From: Collinsella aerofaciens
Lineage (GTDB): Bacteria > Actinomycetota > Coriobacteriia > Coriobacteriales > Coriobacteriaceae
Length of the DNA: 33,998 nt
NCBI RefSeq assembly: GCF_018785245.1
Contig: NZ_WQPL01000011.1
Span: 1-33,998, forward strand
Direction of reading: 5' to 3'
The notes beneath the pieces were generated by a model. The model did not search any database and had not been told where the DNA came from. It was given only the letters and a program-made list of their open reading frames with translations. This document shows, one piece after another, positions 1-7,370 of this stretch (positions within the stretch are counted from its first letter, which is position 1; every line of letters starts with the position of its first letter). A program made the translations under genes and the position numbers.

Positions 1-240
1 ATTGTCGCAGCCCCGACCCGCGGTCACGAGCGGGGGCTCCTGTCGTTTCCGTGCCCTCGGATTGGGTCATAGTGTCTGTCCGTCCTCTACCTGCGGCGGT
101 CTTCTAGCAGAAAAACCAAGTGAGTAGGCTTTTTGCAGGAGGCCAAGCACGCCCCAAAACGCCACAGCTCTGACCTGCGGCTTTATCGATCATTTGTCGC
201 GATGTACTCGGCCAGTTCAAAAAAGTCTACTCGCTTGCAT
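1..240. other. Intergenic stretch without a recognisable gene
   Basis: No convincing coding sequence is visible at the left edge. A short GC-rich hairpin lies near bases 9-40 (AGCCCC pairing with GGGGGCT) and may end a gene outside the window. A larger imperfect inverted repeat spans 116-238 and is listed separately. The remaining bases show no start codon with a ribosome site and no gene-like codon use. Confidence 0.5.
116..238. repeat. Imperfect long inverted repeat with conserved core
   Basis: The left arm (116-134, containing GTGAGTAGGCTTTTT) pairs with the right arm (220-238, AAAAAGTCTACTCGCTT) at about 16 of 19 positions, around an 85-nt centre. The centre carries ACCTGCGGCTTTAT (173-186) followed by a GATGTACTCGG stretch. 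A closely similar core recurs at 33157-33170 and at 4696-4709, with different flanking arms. It may be a dispersed palindromic element or a structured RNA; no function is known to me. Confidence 0.5.
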
Positions 241-265
241 CCGAGACACACCAGATAGGCAAAAA

Positions 266-300
266 CCGCCGCGAAAGGGCCTCTGGTCCCTTCGCGGCGG
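266..300 (-). terminator. Rho-independent terminator of the ABC transporter operon
   Basis: Bases 266-275 (CCGCCGCGAA) pair perfectly with 291-300 (TTCGCGGCGG), and an inner GGG/CCC pair extends the stem. Read on the minus strand, the hairpin is followed by TTTTTGCC. It sits 39 nt beyond the permease stop codon, the expected place for the end of this two-gene operon. Confidence 0.85.
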
Positions 301-338
301 TCATACGCCTCTGGTTTTGCGACGGTTTTGCCCGCTTG

Positions 339-2588
339 TTACTCGCTGTGGCAGGTGGCGATGGCGGCTCGCACCATGCCGGTGCTCATGAGGTAGGTCA
401 CCAGGAAGTAGCCGCCGTAGGATGCCAAGAAGATCGCACAGGTGAGGCCCACCGTGCCACCGATGCTCATGTGGCCGAACGTGCTCACCAGGTCGATAAT
501 CACCTCGAGCGCCACAAAGGAGTGCGCCAAGCCCACCGCCAACGGGAACAGGAAGAACACCGCTTGCTGTGCCATCACCGAATGGCGGATCTGGCGGTCG
601 TCGCAGCCGATCTGCGCCAGCACACGATAGCTGCGGCTGCCGTCGGCCACATTGGAGAGCTGCTGGATCGACAGAATCGCCGCGCATGCAACGACCAATA
701 CAAAGCCGATGTAGATGGCTAGGTAGCTAATAAGACCGTTCATTTGCGCTGCTTGCACGTACATCTCGGAGCGTGTGATGAAGAGTCCCCACGACCCCGG
801 CTCCTTGCCGTCAACGAGCAGATTGTCGAGCGCAGTGTATTTAATGCTCTCGTCTGCCTCGGTCGTATCCATCCCCTGTTTGTAGTTAACGAGCAGGCTG
901 CTGGAATACGGTTGCAGATTAAGTTGGGACAACAGCTCGTCGGCAACGACGACGGTACCCGGATTACTGCCCATCGCCGAGTTGGCGATGGCCGCCGTAT
1001 CTTCGTCCGACTTATCGGTTGCGGGCTTGAGCGTATGCCCGCCCAAGGTAAGGGCATGGCCGCCAGCCATATACTTGGTGTACATGTCGACCAGCTCGCC
1101 GCCCAAATCACACGTGAGCAAGTACTGGTCGCGACCAATGCTCACCGGCTCCTTGCCCATCATCTGACGCAATTTGTTGTACTGACTTGCCGGCGTCACA
1201 GACAGGCCTGTCGTGTTGGCGTTGCTACCCTCGAGCGCCTTGGGGAGCTTTTCGCCCATGGTCTTGCACATCTCACCTGGAGTCACCGAAGGATCCGAGC
1301 CGCCAAGCGGATAACTCAGATACGAATCGATCTGCACATGCTCACCGGCAACATCGGCGATATTGACCTTCTTGCCGGTCTCGACGCTGTTGTCCGCCGA
1401 CTTACCATAAATACTCTCCGTATCATTGTCCGGATCGACAAGCTCACCATGCCACGCAGAGTACAAGTCGACCGTTGCGTCAGCCGGCACCATACGATCG
1501 GCCTCAGACGGGTCAGCATACTCTTTGTAACGGTCGAGATCATCGGGCGTGTAATAGCTATACGTCTGCGACATATCGGCCGGCGTATAGCGCTCCAGAT
1601 TCTCGTTCATCACGTTGGCAATCGACATGCCGCACGTCACCGAGGTGATGGCCAAAAACAGGATCATCGCGATGACGCCCATCGAAAAGCACACCGTGTT
1701 GACCTTGGCCGCAAGCTGGCGCACGGTAAACATGTTGAGACCGCGCCAATACACACCGCGCAGGCTCTGCAGCAGCTTGATGAGCATGCCCGAGAGTCCC
1801 CAGAACAGGGCAAAGGTGCCCACGGTAACCATAGCGGTCGTGATGCCAAACTGGTTCATGCCCTCTTGCAGCTTGCTGTCCGTCGCGGTGAGCGGGAACC
1901 CATCACGTAGCAGACGGTAATAGGCCACGCCCACCAGCACCACGCCCACGGCAAAGATGGCAATCGCAATCCAGGGGTTGCGTGTCTTGATGCTCTCGTT
2001 GCGACGTTCGGCACCCATAAGCTCGATGAGTTTGGTACGACGCACGGCGAGAAGGTTCAGCAGCAACGTGAGCACAAACATTACGAGCATGCAGGCAAGG
2101 GTCAGGTTGAACGCATGCACCGAGAAGAAGAAGTGGAAATTGGCGATCTGTGTCTTAAAGAGCGAGGCCGTAAAGAATACCATGAGCTGAGAGAGCCCCA
2201 CGCCCAGCACGATGCCGGCGACAAAGGCGCCGACCGAAATGATCACAGTCTCGAGCGCCATAATCGTGGCGACGCGCCCGCGCCCCATGCCGAGTACCTG
2301 GTACAGGCCAAACTCCTTTTTGCGGCGTTTCATGATGAAGTTATTGGCGTACACCATCAAAAAGGCCATGACGCCGGCCAAAAAGTACGTGAGGTAGCCG
2401 AGCATGGTACCCATGACCTCGGACAAGCCCGCTTCCTCGATGCCGGCGATGTCGACCTGCATCGAGACGGTGTTAAAGGCATAGAAGACCGTGACGCCCA
2501 GGGTGAGCGTCAACAAGTAAACGAGGTAGTCGCGGCCGGCGCGGCGGACGTTGCCCCAAGCGAGTTTACAGAGCATCGGAGCCCTCAC
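339..2588 (-). CDS. FtsX-like ABC transporter permease (BceB/MacB type)
   Basis: The 749-residue product is the membrane partner of the ATPase encoded just upstream. About ten hydrophobic segments are visible: roughly residues 19-41, 62-86, 106-139, 160-182, 206-228, 247-274, 298-320, 617-642, 678-699 and 711-736. A large extracytoplasmic domain lies between segments seven and eight (about 320-617). That plan, with FtsX-type blocks at both ends, matches BceB-like permeases that detoxify or sense peptide antibiotics, and related lipoprotein or peptide exporters. The start overlaps the ATPase end by about 23 nt; a second ATG four codons in still overlaps, so the two are translationally coupled. 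No histidine kinase or response regulator, the usual Bce partners, lies in the window, so a peptide-resistance role is inference. Confidence 0.85.
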   Translation of the reverse strand: MRAPMLCKLAWGNVRRAGRDYLVYLLTLTLGVTVFYAFNTVSMQVDIAGIEEAGLSEVMGTMLGYLTYFLAGVMAFLMVYANNFIMKRRKKEFGLYQVLGMGRGRVATIMALETVIISVGAFVAGIVLGVGLSQLMVFFTASLFKTQIANFHFFFSVHAFNLTLACMLVMFVLTLLLNLLAVRRTKLIELMGAERRNESIKTRNPWIAIAIFAVGVVLVGVAYYRLLRDGFPLTATDSKLQEGMNQFGITTAMVTVGTFALFWGLSGMLIKLLQSLRGVYWRGLNMFTVRQLAAKVNTVCFSMGVIAMILFLAITSVTCGMSIANVMNENLERYTPADMSQTYSYYTPDDLDRYKEYADPSEADRMVPADATVDLYSAWHGELVDPDNDTESIYGKSADNSVETGKKVNIADVAGEHVQIDSYLSYPLGGSDPSVTPGEMCKTMGEKLPKALEGSNANTTGLSVTPASQYNKLRQMMGKEPVSIGRDQYLLTCDLGGELVDMYTKYMAGGHALTLGGHTLKPATDKSDEDTAAIANSAMGSNPGTVVVADELLSQLNLQPYSSSLLVNYKQGMDTTEADESIKYTALDNLLVDGKEPGSWGLFITRSEMYVQAAQMNGLISYLAIYIGFVLVVACAAILSIQQLSNVADGSRSYRVLAQIGCDDRQIRHSVMAQQAVFFLFPLAVGLAHSFVALEVIIDLVSTFGHMSIGGTVGLTCAIFLASYGGYFLVTYLMSTGMVRAAIATCHSE

Positions 2589-3351
2589 CGCCCATCATGG
2601 CAACGACCTCCATAATGCGGTCGAAGAACTCTCGGCGGTCGGTGTCGCCGCGGCGCAGCTCGGTGAAGATCTTGCCGTCGCGAATAAACAACACACGGCT
2701 CGTGTAGCTGGCGGCAAAGCTGTCGTGCGTGACCATGAGCACGGTGGCGCGCAGGCGGCGATTCAGGGCCTCCAGGCTCTCGAGCAGCAGGCGAGCGCTC
2801 TTGGAATCGAGGGCGCCGGTGGGCTCGTCGGCCATGATCATGGTGGGGTCGGTGACAAGCGCGCGACAGGCGGCAACGCGCTGCTGCTGGCCGCCGGACA
2901 TCTGGTAGGGATACTTGTCGAGCACCTGGCTCACGGACAGACGCGCAGCCACGTCCTGCACGCGGGTCGAGATCTCTGCCGAGTTTGTGCGGGCAATGGT
3001 GAGCGGCAGGGCGATGTTCTCGCGTGCCGTGAGCGTATCGAGCAGGTTGGAGTCCTGGAAGATAAAGCCGAGCTCCTCGCGGCGAAACTGCGAGAGCTTG
3101 GCCTGCTTCATGCGTGTTACGTCCTGACCGTTAATGCGGATCGTGCCGCTCGTGGCGCTATCGATGGTCGAGACGCAATTGAGCAACGTCGACTTGCCCG
3201 AGCCCGAAGCGCCCATGATGCCAACAAATTCGCCGCGGTTGACGGTAAAGCTGACGTCGTTGAGCGCGCGGGTCACGTTGCCCAGCGCTCCGTATACCTT
3301 TTCGAGATGCGCGACCTCCAGTACCGGGGTCGCCATGTGCGTGGTTTGCAT
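2566..3351 (-). CDS. ABC transporter ATP-binding protein (MacB/BceA/LolD type)
   Basis: The 261-residue ATPase energises the downstream FtsX-like permease. Walker A is at 47-55 (GASGSGKST), the Q-loop glutamine near 99 (FIFQD), the signature at 151-158 (MSGGQQQR), Walker B at 171-177 (MIMADEP, catalytic Glu176) and the switch histidine near 209 (VTHD). These define a complete cytoplasmic nucleotide-binding domain of the subfamily that pairs with FtsX permeases. The start at 3351 has AAAGGA seven bases upstream; an ATG at codon 6 is the alternative. It is the first gene of the operon, and its 5' region faces the MutT-Vsr gene across a 249-bp gap holding a perfect 33-bp inverted repeat. The transported substrate cannot be read from the sequence. 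Confidence 0.9.
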   Translation of the reverse strand: MQTTHMATPVLEVAHLEKVYGALGNVTRALNDVSFTVNRGEFVGIMGASGSGKSTLLNCVSTIDSATSGTIRINGQDVTRMKQAKLSQFRREELGFIFQDSNLLDTLTARENIALPLTIARTNSAEISTRVQDVAARLSVSQVLDKYPYQMSGGQQQRVAACRALVTDPTMIMADEPTGALDSKSARLLLESLEALNRRLRATVLMVTHDSFAASYTSRVLFIRDGKIFTELRRGDTDRREFFDRIMEVVAMMGGEGSDAL

Positions 3352-3455
3352 ACCGAGTCCTTTCTTGCAATTAGTCTACGGCATCTATAGTCGCAAGAAG
3401 ACGAGTCGGCTACCATCGATATGGCTTACGCTTGCCTTACCGTTGTGTAAGGTAG

Positions 3456-3568
3456 GGGTAGTCTTTTTGGGACGGGGCTTTTTTAGCTACCCCATCCGTA
3501 GCCTTCGAAACATGGGGGCGCATTTGACATAGGGCAGCTAAAAAAGCCCCGTCCCAAAAAGACTACCC
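3456..3568. repeat. Perfect 33-bp inverted repeat in a divergent promoter region
   Basis: Bases 3456-3488 are the exact reverse complement of 3536-3568, with a 47-nt spacer that has its own CCCCAT/ATGGGG pairing. The arm contains GGGTAGTCTTTTTGGGACGG followed by GGCTTTTTTAGCT. The element lies between the ABC operon and the MutT-Vsr gene; its right edge is only 32 nt before the TTG start. It could be a MITE-like palindrome, a leader hairpin or a transcription barrier. Confidence 0.85.
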
Positions 3569-3600
3569 TGCCACTTGTTGATGTTGAGGGAGGACTCCTG

Positions 3601-4590
3601 TTGAAGACTGTTCATGTTGCCGCTGGGATCATTCGCAAGGAAGGATCCGATGAGCTGTTTGCCGTGCAGCGCGGCTATGGCGACATGCAGGGACTTTGGG
3701 AGTTCCCCGGCGGCAAGCTCATGCGCGGCGAGACGCCCGAGGACGCCGTACGCCGCGAGCTCATGGAAGAGCTGCAGGTGAAGGTCACCAACCTGCGAGA
3801 TTTCTATACCGTTGAGTACGACTACCCCGATTTTCATCTCTCCATGGAGTGCTACTACTGCTCGCTGGCTAAAGAGTCTGGCGAGCCCCAGAAGCACGAC
3901 CGCCAGCTCGATATCCGCTGGATTCCGCGCACCTCGCTTGCCACCGTTGAGTGGATGCCCGCCGACAAGGGACTCATTGATGCCCTAATTGAGTTGAAGG
4001 AAGACCGGCTTGAGGCCAACGGCGTTGCCAACGACGCCGAGGCCACCGCGACCGACGAGCCCGCCACCAAGCCCAAGCGCGCACCTAAGCGCCGCAGCAA
4101 AAAGCGTCCAAAGCCCGGTCTGTTGGACGGCATCGACACCTCGGACCTTTCCGCCGACGAGCGTGAACTCGTGCGCCGTCGCGCCGCCATCAAAAAGTCC
4201 ATGAAGGGCAACAAGCGCGCCAACACCAAGCCCGAGCTGCTCGTTCGCCAGTGCCTGCGGGCAGCAGGCCTTACGGGATATCGCTTGGAATGGAAGGTTC
4301 CCGGCAAGCCCGACATCGCCTTCCCCGGGCGCAAGATCGCCATCTTCGTCAACGGTTGCTTTTGGCACCGCTGCCCCAAGTGCAACCCGAGCCAGCCCAA
4401 GCGCAACGTTGAGTTTTGGGAGGCAAAGTTCCGTCGCAATGTTGAGCGCGACCGCGCTGCCGTGGCAGCACTCACTCAAATGGGCTGGACGCCCATCACC
4501 GTCTGGGAATGTGAGCTCAAGAAAGACCGCATCGATGCCACCATGGAAAAGGTTATCGAGCAGGTGCGGGCTGCAGAGCCGCAGCGCTAG
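3601..4590 (+). CDS. MutT/NUDIX hydrolase fused to a Vsr-type mismatch endonuclease
   Basis: Two DNA-maintenance domains share one 329-residue chain. Residues 1-135 are a MutT-like NUDIX domain close to the 8-oxo-dGTP/CTP pyrophosphohydrolases. The Nudix box runs from G38 through E44 to R52-E53 and E56-E57; the late conserved Gly is Gln59. A basic, low-complexity linker follows (about 140-175, Lys/Arg/Pro rich). Residues 180-320 match very-short-patch repair endonucleases: NTKPELLVR with Glu212, GKPDIAFP with catalytic Asp238, NGCFWHRCPKC at 251-261 with His256 and metal-type cysteines, NVERDR, and VWECEL with Cys304. The position of E. coli Vsr His64 is Asn here. The TTG start follows GGGAGGA. 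No cytosine methyltransferase, the usual Vsr partner, is nearby. Sanitising oxidised nucleotides and nicking mismatches in one protein is inference. Confidence 0.85.
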   Translation: MKTVHVAAGIIRKEGSDELFAVQRGYGDMQGLWEFPGGKLMRGETPEDAVRRELMEELQVKVTNLRDFYTVEYDYPDFHLSMECYYCSLAKESGEPQKHDRQLDIRWIPRTSLATVEWMPADKGLIDALIELKEDRLEANGVANDAEATATDEPATKPKRAPKRRSKKRPKPGLLDGIDTSDLSADERELVRRRAAIKKSMKGNKRANTKPELLVRQCLRAAGLTGYRLEWKVPGKPDIAFPGRKIAIFVNGCFWHRCPKCNPSQPKRNVEFWEAKFRRNVERDRAAVAALTQMGWTPITVWECELKKDRIDATMEKVIEQVRAAEPQR

Positions 4591-5123
4591 GAGCGAGCCG
4601 TTCACACACCCCGCACAGGCGAGCCACATCCGCGCCACAAACCTTAGAAAGCCCTTAAGCTCAAAACCTTTCAAAAGTGTTACTCGATACCTCTGACCTG
4701 CAGTTTCATCGTAACATCAAACCAGGTTAAGCCTTTCTTTAGCGCTTCTTTGCAGCAGCCGCGGCATAATACTGCCAACGCACGGGACCTAGCAGCACAC
4801 CCCGTGCGCAACCTTTTGGTGGACATCGAGGAGGCCGCATAAGCATGCATTCTTCCAATGACGCAGCACAGCAGCCATCCCTAAAACATGCAAACCTTTT
4901 CTCCTTCCCCCCGACACAGAGAAACGGCCTCCTCGACTCCCCAACCACAAAAGCCAAACGCTCTGCAGACCAACACCTCAACCTGCAGACATCCTTCGAA
5001 AAACTCCAAGCCTCACTAGACCAGGCATTCCCCAACCAAGCCCGGGCATACTAATCCCCCATCAGCAAAGAAGCCCTAACGCCCCACCCATTTCCGCCCT
5101 AACGCCACAAGGGCAATCGAGCA
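4591..5123. other. Mostly non-coding, C-rich stretch
   Basis: Between the MutT-Vsr stop and the nested palindrome no clear gene is seen. ACCTGCAGTTTCAT (4696-4709), a relative of the core in the inverted repeats near 173 and 33157, is flanked by weakly complementary arms around 4643-4660 and 4724-4741. An open frame without a start codon runs to a TAA at about 4841-4843 (last residues LLVDIEEAA), possibly a gene remnant. A small ORF follows it directly and is listed separately. Confidence 0.4.
4845..5054 (+). CDS. Possible 69-residue protein of unknown function
   Basis: An ATG follows CGAGGAGG at a workable spacing and opens a 69-codon frame rich in Gln, Ser, Ala and Lys, without membrane segments or recognisable motifs. 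The C-terminal part (HLNLQTSFEKLQASLDQAF) could form an amphipathic helix. The stop of another open stretch lies just before this start, so this may be the tail of a decayed gene. Base composition is poor in G on this strand, unlike the neighbours. I do not recognise it; it may not be a gene. Confidence 0.25.
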   Translation: MHSSNDAAQQPSLKHANLFSFPPTQRNGLLDSPTTKAKRSADQHLNLQTSFEKLQASLDQAFPNQARAY

Positions 5124-5276
5124 GGACGGCTTGGGCGGGTCCCCGTACTTAGTTTCCAAAATCATTCCGCAGCGCGAAGGCCCCCGTCGCCAACGCTTCG
5201 TAGAAGCGAGGCAACGGGGGCCTTCATGCGCGAGGACGTTTTGGAAACTAAGTACGGGGACCCGCCCAAGCCGTCC
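5124..5276. repeat. 153-bp nested palindromic element with perfect 38-bp outer arms
   Basis: Bases 5124-5161 are the exact reverse complement of 5239-5276 (arm begins GGACGGCTTGGGCGGGTCCC). Inside, 5176-5191 pairs with 5210-5225 at 15 of 16 positions, and inside that 5194-5199 (CGCTTC) pairs with 5203-5208 (GAAGCG) around a 3-nt loop. The whole can fold into one long interrupted hairpin on either strand. It ends 25 nt from the aldolase stop codon and could terminate or stabilise that minus-strand transcript. Confidence 0.9.
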
Positions 5277-5300
5277 GGTGGGATCGGAGTACCCTTGCTG

Positions 5301-6158
5301 TTACTCTGCCTTGCCCACAGAGTTAAGGTTGGTCATGCGGATCTTAACCAGCTCGGTGATCTCACGCATGCCCTCCTTGGCCGGCTTCTTGGGGTCGAAG
5401 CAGGCGGGGTTCTCGGCCATGTAGGCCATGAAGCCCTTGGTGTAGGCCTGACGCAGCTCGGTGGCGTAGTTAACCTTGCAGATGCCGTTCTTCACGGCCT
5501 CGGCGACCTGCTCATCGGGCACACCGGAGGTGCCGTGCAGAACCAGCGGCACGTCGACGGCGTCGCGGATGGCCTTGACCACGGACTGCTCGATGTGCGG
5601 ATCGCTCGTGTACACACCGTGGCTGGTGCCAACGCCAATTGCGAGGGAGGTGCAGCCGGTACGCTCGACGAACTCCTTGGCCTCGGCAGGATCGGTGTAG
5701 GGGCTCTCGCCCTCAACCGCGGGACCGTCGTCCTCCTTGCCGCCAACCTTGCCAAGCTCGGCCTCGACGGGCACGCCCATGGCGCGGCCAGCATCGGCGA
5801 CGGACTTGGTCAGGGCAATGTTGTCCTCGAAGGACTCGTGCGAACCGTCGATCATGACAGAGGTGTAGCCGGTGCGGAAAGCCTGCATGCAGCGGTCATA
5901 GCCATCGCCGTGATCGAGGTGCAGAGCGACGGGCACGGAAGCGCGCTCGGCGGCAGCCTTGACCATGCCGTAGAAGTAGTCCAGACCAGCGGTCTTGATG
6001 GTGCCCGGGGTGGTCTGCATGATGACGGGGGACTTGGTCTCCTCGGCAGCGGCCAGAACGGCCATAACAAACTCGAGGTTCTCGACGTTGAACGCGCCGA
6101 CGGCGTAGTGGCCGGCCTGAGCGTCCTTGAGCATCTTTTCGGTGGTAACAAGTGCCAT
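5301..6158 (-). CDS. Class II ketose-bisphosphate aldolase, GatY/KbaY-like (tagatose or fructose 1,6-bisphosphate)
   Basis: The 285-residue enzyme is a zinc-dependent class II aldolase producing dihydroxyacetone phosphate and glyceraldehyde-3-phosphate in the cytosol. Zinc and substrate motifs are present: HLDHGD near residue 80, SVMIDGSH, VEAELGKVGGKEDD, GVGTSHG and VLHGTSGVPD. The TTPGTIKTAG and NGICKVNYATEL segments resemble the tagatose-bisphosphate enzymes GatY/KbaY more than typical FbaA. I chose the ATG at 6158 (MALVTTEKML, GGAGAGG upstream); the longer open frame has no family match before it. Since lacA, lacB and lacC lie nearby and no LacD-type class I aldolase is seen, it probably completes the tagatose-6-phosphate pathway. 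It may also be the glycolytic aldolase. A DeoR regulator is divergent. Confidence 0.85.
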   Translation of the reverse strand: MALVTTEKMLKDAQAGHYAVGAFNVENLEFVMAVLAAAEETKSPVIMQTTPGTIKTAGLDYFYGMVKAAAERASVPVALHLDHGDGYDRCMQAFRTGYTSVMIDGSHESFEDNIALTKSVADAGRAMGVPVEAELGKVGGKEDDGPAVEGESPYTDPAEAKEFVERTGCTSLAIGVGTSHGVYTSDPHIEQSVVKAIRDAVDVPLVLHGTSGVPDEQVAEAVKNGICKVNYATELRQAYTKGFMAYMAENPACFDPKKPAKEGMREITELVKIRMTNLNSVGKAE

Positions 6159-6492
6159 GAGCGTTTGCTCCTCTCCATCGCCCGCATCTGGACATCGGGC
6201 GTACGTGTCCGCAAGGCCTATTACCTTGCGTTTTGCTGCGCTCATTGTATGAAAATCGACGGTGTCGCACGTGCGGAATATCAAGTGCGCGCAGGTCAAA
6301 ACGCTTATTTTTGAAAAGCAAACGGAAGAGATTGGAGCCGAGCGAACGTGCTCGATATTGAGTTTTGAGTGTCGAATGTCTTTCTTTTATAGAAAAGATA
6401 AGTAATCGAAAGGCGTTTTCTTACTCAAAAAGAAAATGAACGAAAATAGATTCAACACAATTCCTGCAAATTAATGTGAGAATGGAGCAGCT
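6159..6492. promoter_or_regulatory. Divergent promoter region between the aldolase and a DeoR regulator
   Basis: This 334-bp gap drops sharply in GC from about 6300 to 6480. Promoter-like AT-rich stretches occur on both strands. AAAATGAACGAAAATA (about 6435-6450) and the nearby TCGAAAGG/AGAAAAG repeats resemble DeoR-family half-sites, but no exact operator can be assigned. The DeoR start has GGAG five to six bases upstream. Confidence 0.45.
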
Positions 6493-7296
6493 ATGGCCCA
6501 TGCGACAACCCGAGCCTTCGCCGATGAGCGTCGTGCCGCCATCATGGAGATGCTCGAGCACAACGCCTCGGTGCAGGTAGCAGAAATCGCCCAGACCTTT
6601 GGCGTGTCCTCCGTCACCGCCCGCGCCGACCTGGACGCGCTCGCCGAAGCAGGCAAGCTGCGCCGCACACATGGTGGTGCCGTTTCGCTTCACAAGCGCC
6701 TGACCGTCTCCACGCAGGATCGCCGCATCAATGTCAACGTCGCCGCCAAGCAGGCCATCGCGCAAAGCGCCATCGAGCTCGTCAATGACGGCGACACGCT
6801 GCTCGTCGACTCGGGCACCACGGCGCTCGAGTTCGTCCGGCTCCTCGATCAGCGCGACGGTATCACCGTCATCACGGCCGACATTACCATTGCCGATTAC
6901 ATCGACGAGAGCATGCCCTCAGTCGATGTCGTCATGCTGGGCGGGGCGCTGCGCAAAGGCCATCGTTATTTGTACGGACCGCTCACTATGCAGGCGCTCC
7001 AAATGGTCCATGCCGATCTGGCCGTCATGTGCCCCGGCGCCTTTGTCCCCAGCTGCGGCTTTACGACCGACTTTCCCCAGATGGCCGAGACCAAAACGGC
7101 TATGATCACCGCGGCCCATCAAAGCGTCGCCCTCATGGACGCCAGCAAGGTTAACGGACGCGGCATGTACCGCTTTGCCGAGCTTGCCGATGTCGACTCC
7201 ATCGTGATGGACCGTGACCCCGACCATGCCGTCGCCACCTCGATCGCCGAGGCCACTGACAGCTCACGTCCAGCCCTCGTCATCGCCGGCGCTTAA
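6493..7296 (+). CDS. DeoR-family transcriptional regulator
   Basis: The 267-residue protein has an N-terminal DeoR winged helix (about 13-62; EIAQTFGVSSVTARADLDAL, ending in the family THGGA motif). A sugar-phosphate-sensing domain follows, with VDSGTT near 105-110, a VVMLGG strand and a late DASKVNGRGMY segment. Such proteins are cytoplasmic repressors released by phosphorylated sugar intermediates. It is transcribed away from the GatY-like aldolase, which suggests it controls that gene in response to a sugar phosphate; this is inference. The ATG at 6493 is chosen because GGAG lies just upstream and the family match begins shortly after. It is distinct from the LacR-like DeoR protein at 31 kb. 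Confidence 0.85.
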   Translation: MAHATTRAFADERRAAIMEMLEHNASVQVAEIAQTFGVSSVTARADLDALAEAGKLRRTHGGAVSLHKRLTVSTQDRRINVNVAAKQAIAQSAIELVNDGDTLLVDSGTTALEFVRLLDQRDGITVITADITIADYIDESMPSVDVVMLGGALRKGHRYLYGPLTMQALQMVHADLAVMCPGAFVPSCGFTTDFPQMAETKTAMITAAHQSVALMDASKVNGRGMYRFAELADVDSIVMDRDPDHAVATSIAEATDSSRPALVIAGA

Positions 7297-7301
7297 ACAA
7301 A

Positions 7302-7338
7302 AACCACCACAAAGGTGCCTGTCCCCTTTGTGGTGGTT
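7302..7338. terminator. Shared terminator hairpin between convergent genes
   Basis: Bases 7302-7315 (AACCACCACAAAGG) pair perfectly with 7325-7338 (CCTTTGTGGTGGTT) around a 9-nt loop. The minus-strand exit reads TTTTGTTTAAG, so it terminates the flavodiiron gene well. It may also end the convergent DeoR gene, although the plus-strand exit has few T residues. Confidence 0.8.
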
Positions 7339-7370
7339 GTGATGGTTGAGCGTCAAAAGTGAACGTGTCG

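Noticed and set aside
744-1910. A 388-codon open frame on the plus strand
   Set aside because: It is opposite the permease extracellular domain; Arg/His-rich antisense translation with no motif.
339-3351. A complete Bce antibiotic-resistance module
   Set aside because: Only the ATPase and permease are seen; no histidine kinase or response regulator is adjacent, so the specific resistance function is not claimed.
3601-4590. A restriction-modification or Dcm-Vsr system
   Set aside because: No methyltransferase or restriction gene is in the window; only the fused Vsr-type domain is present.
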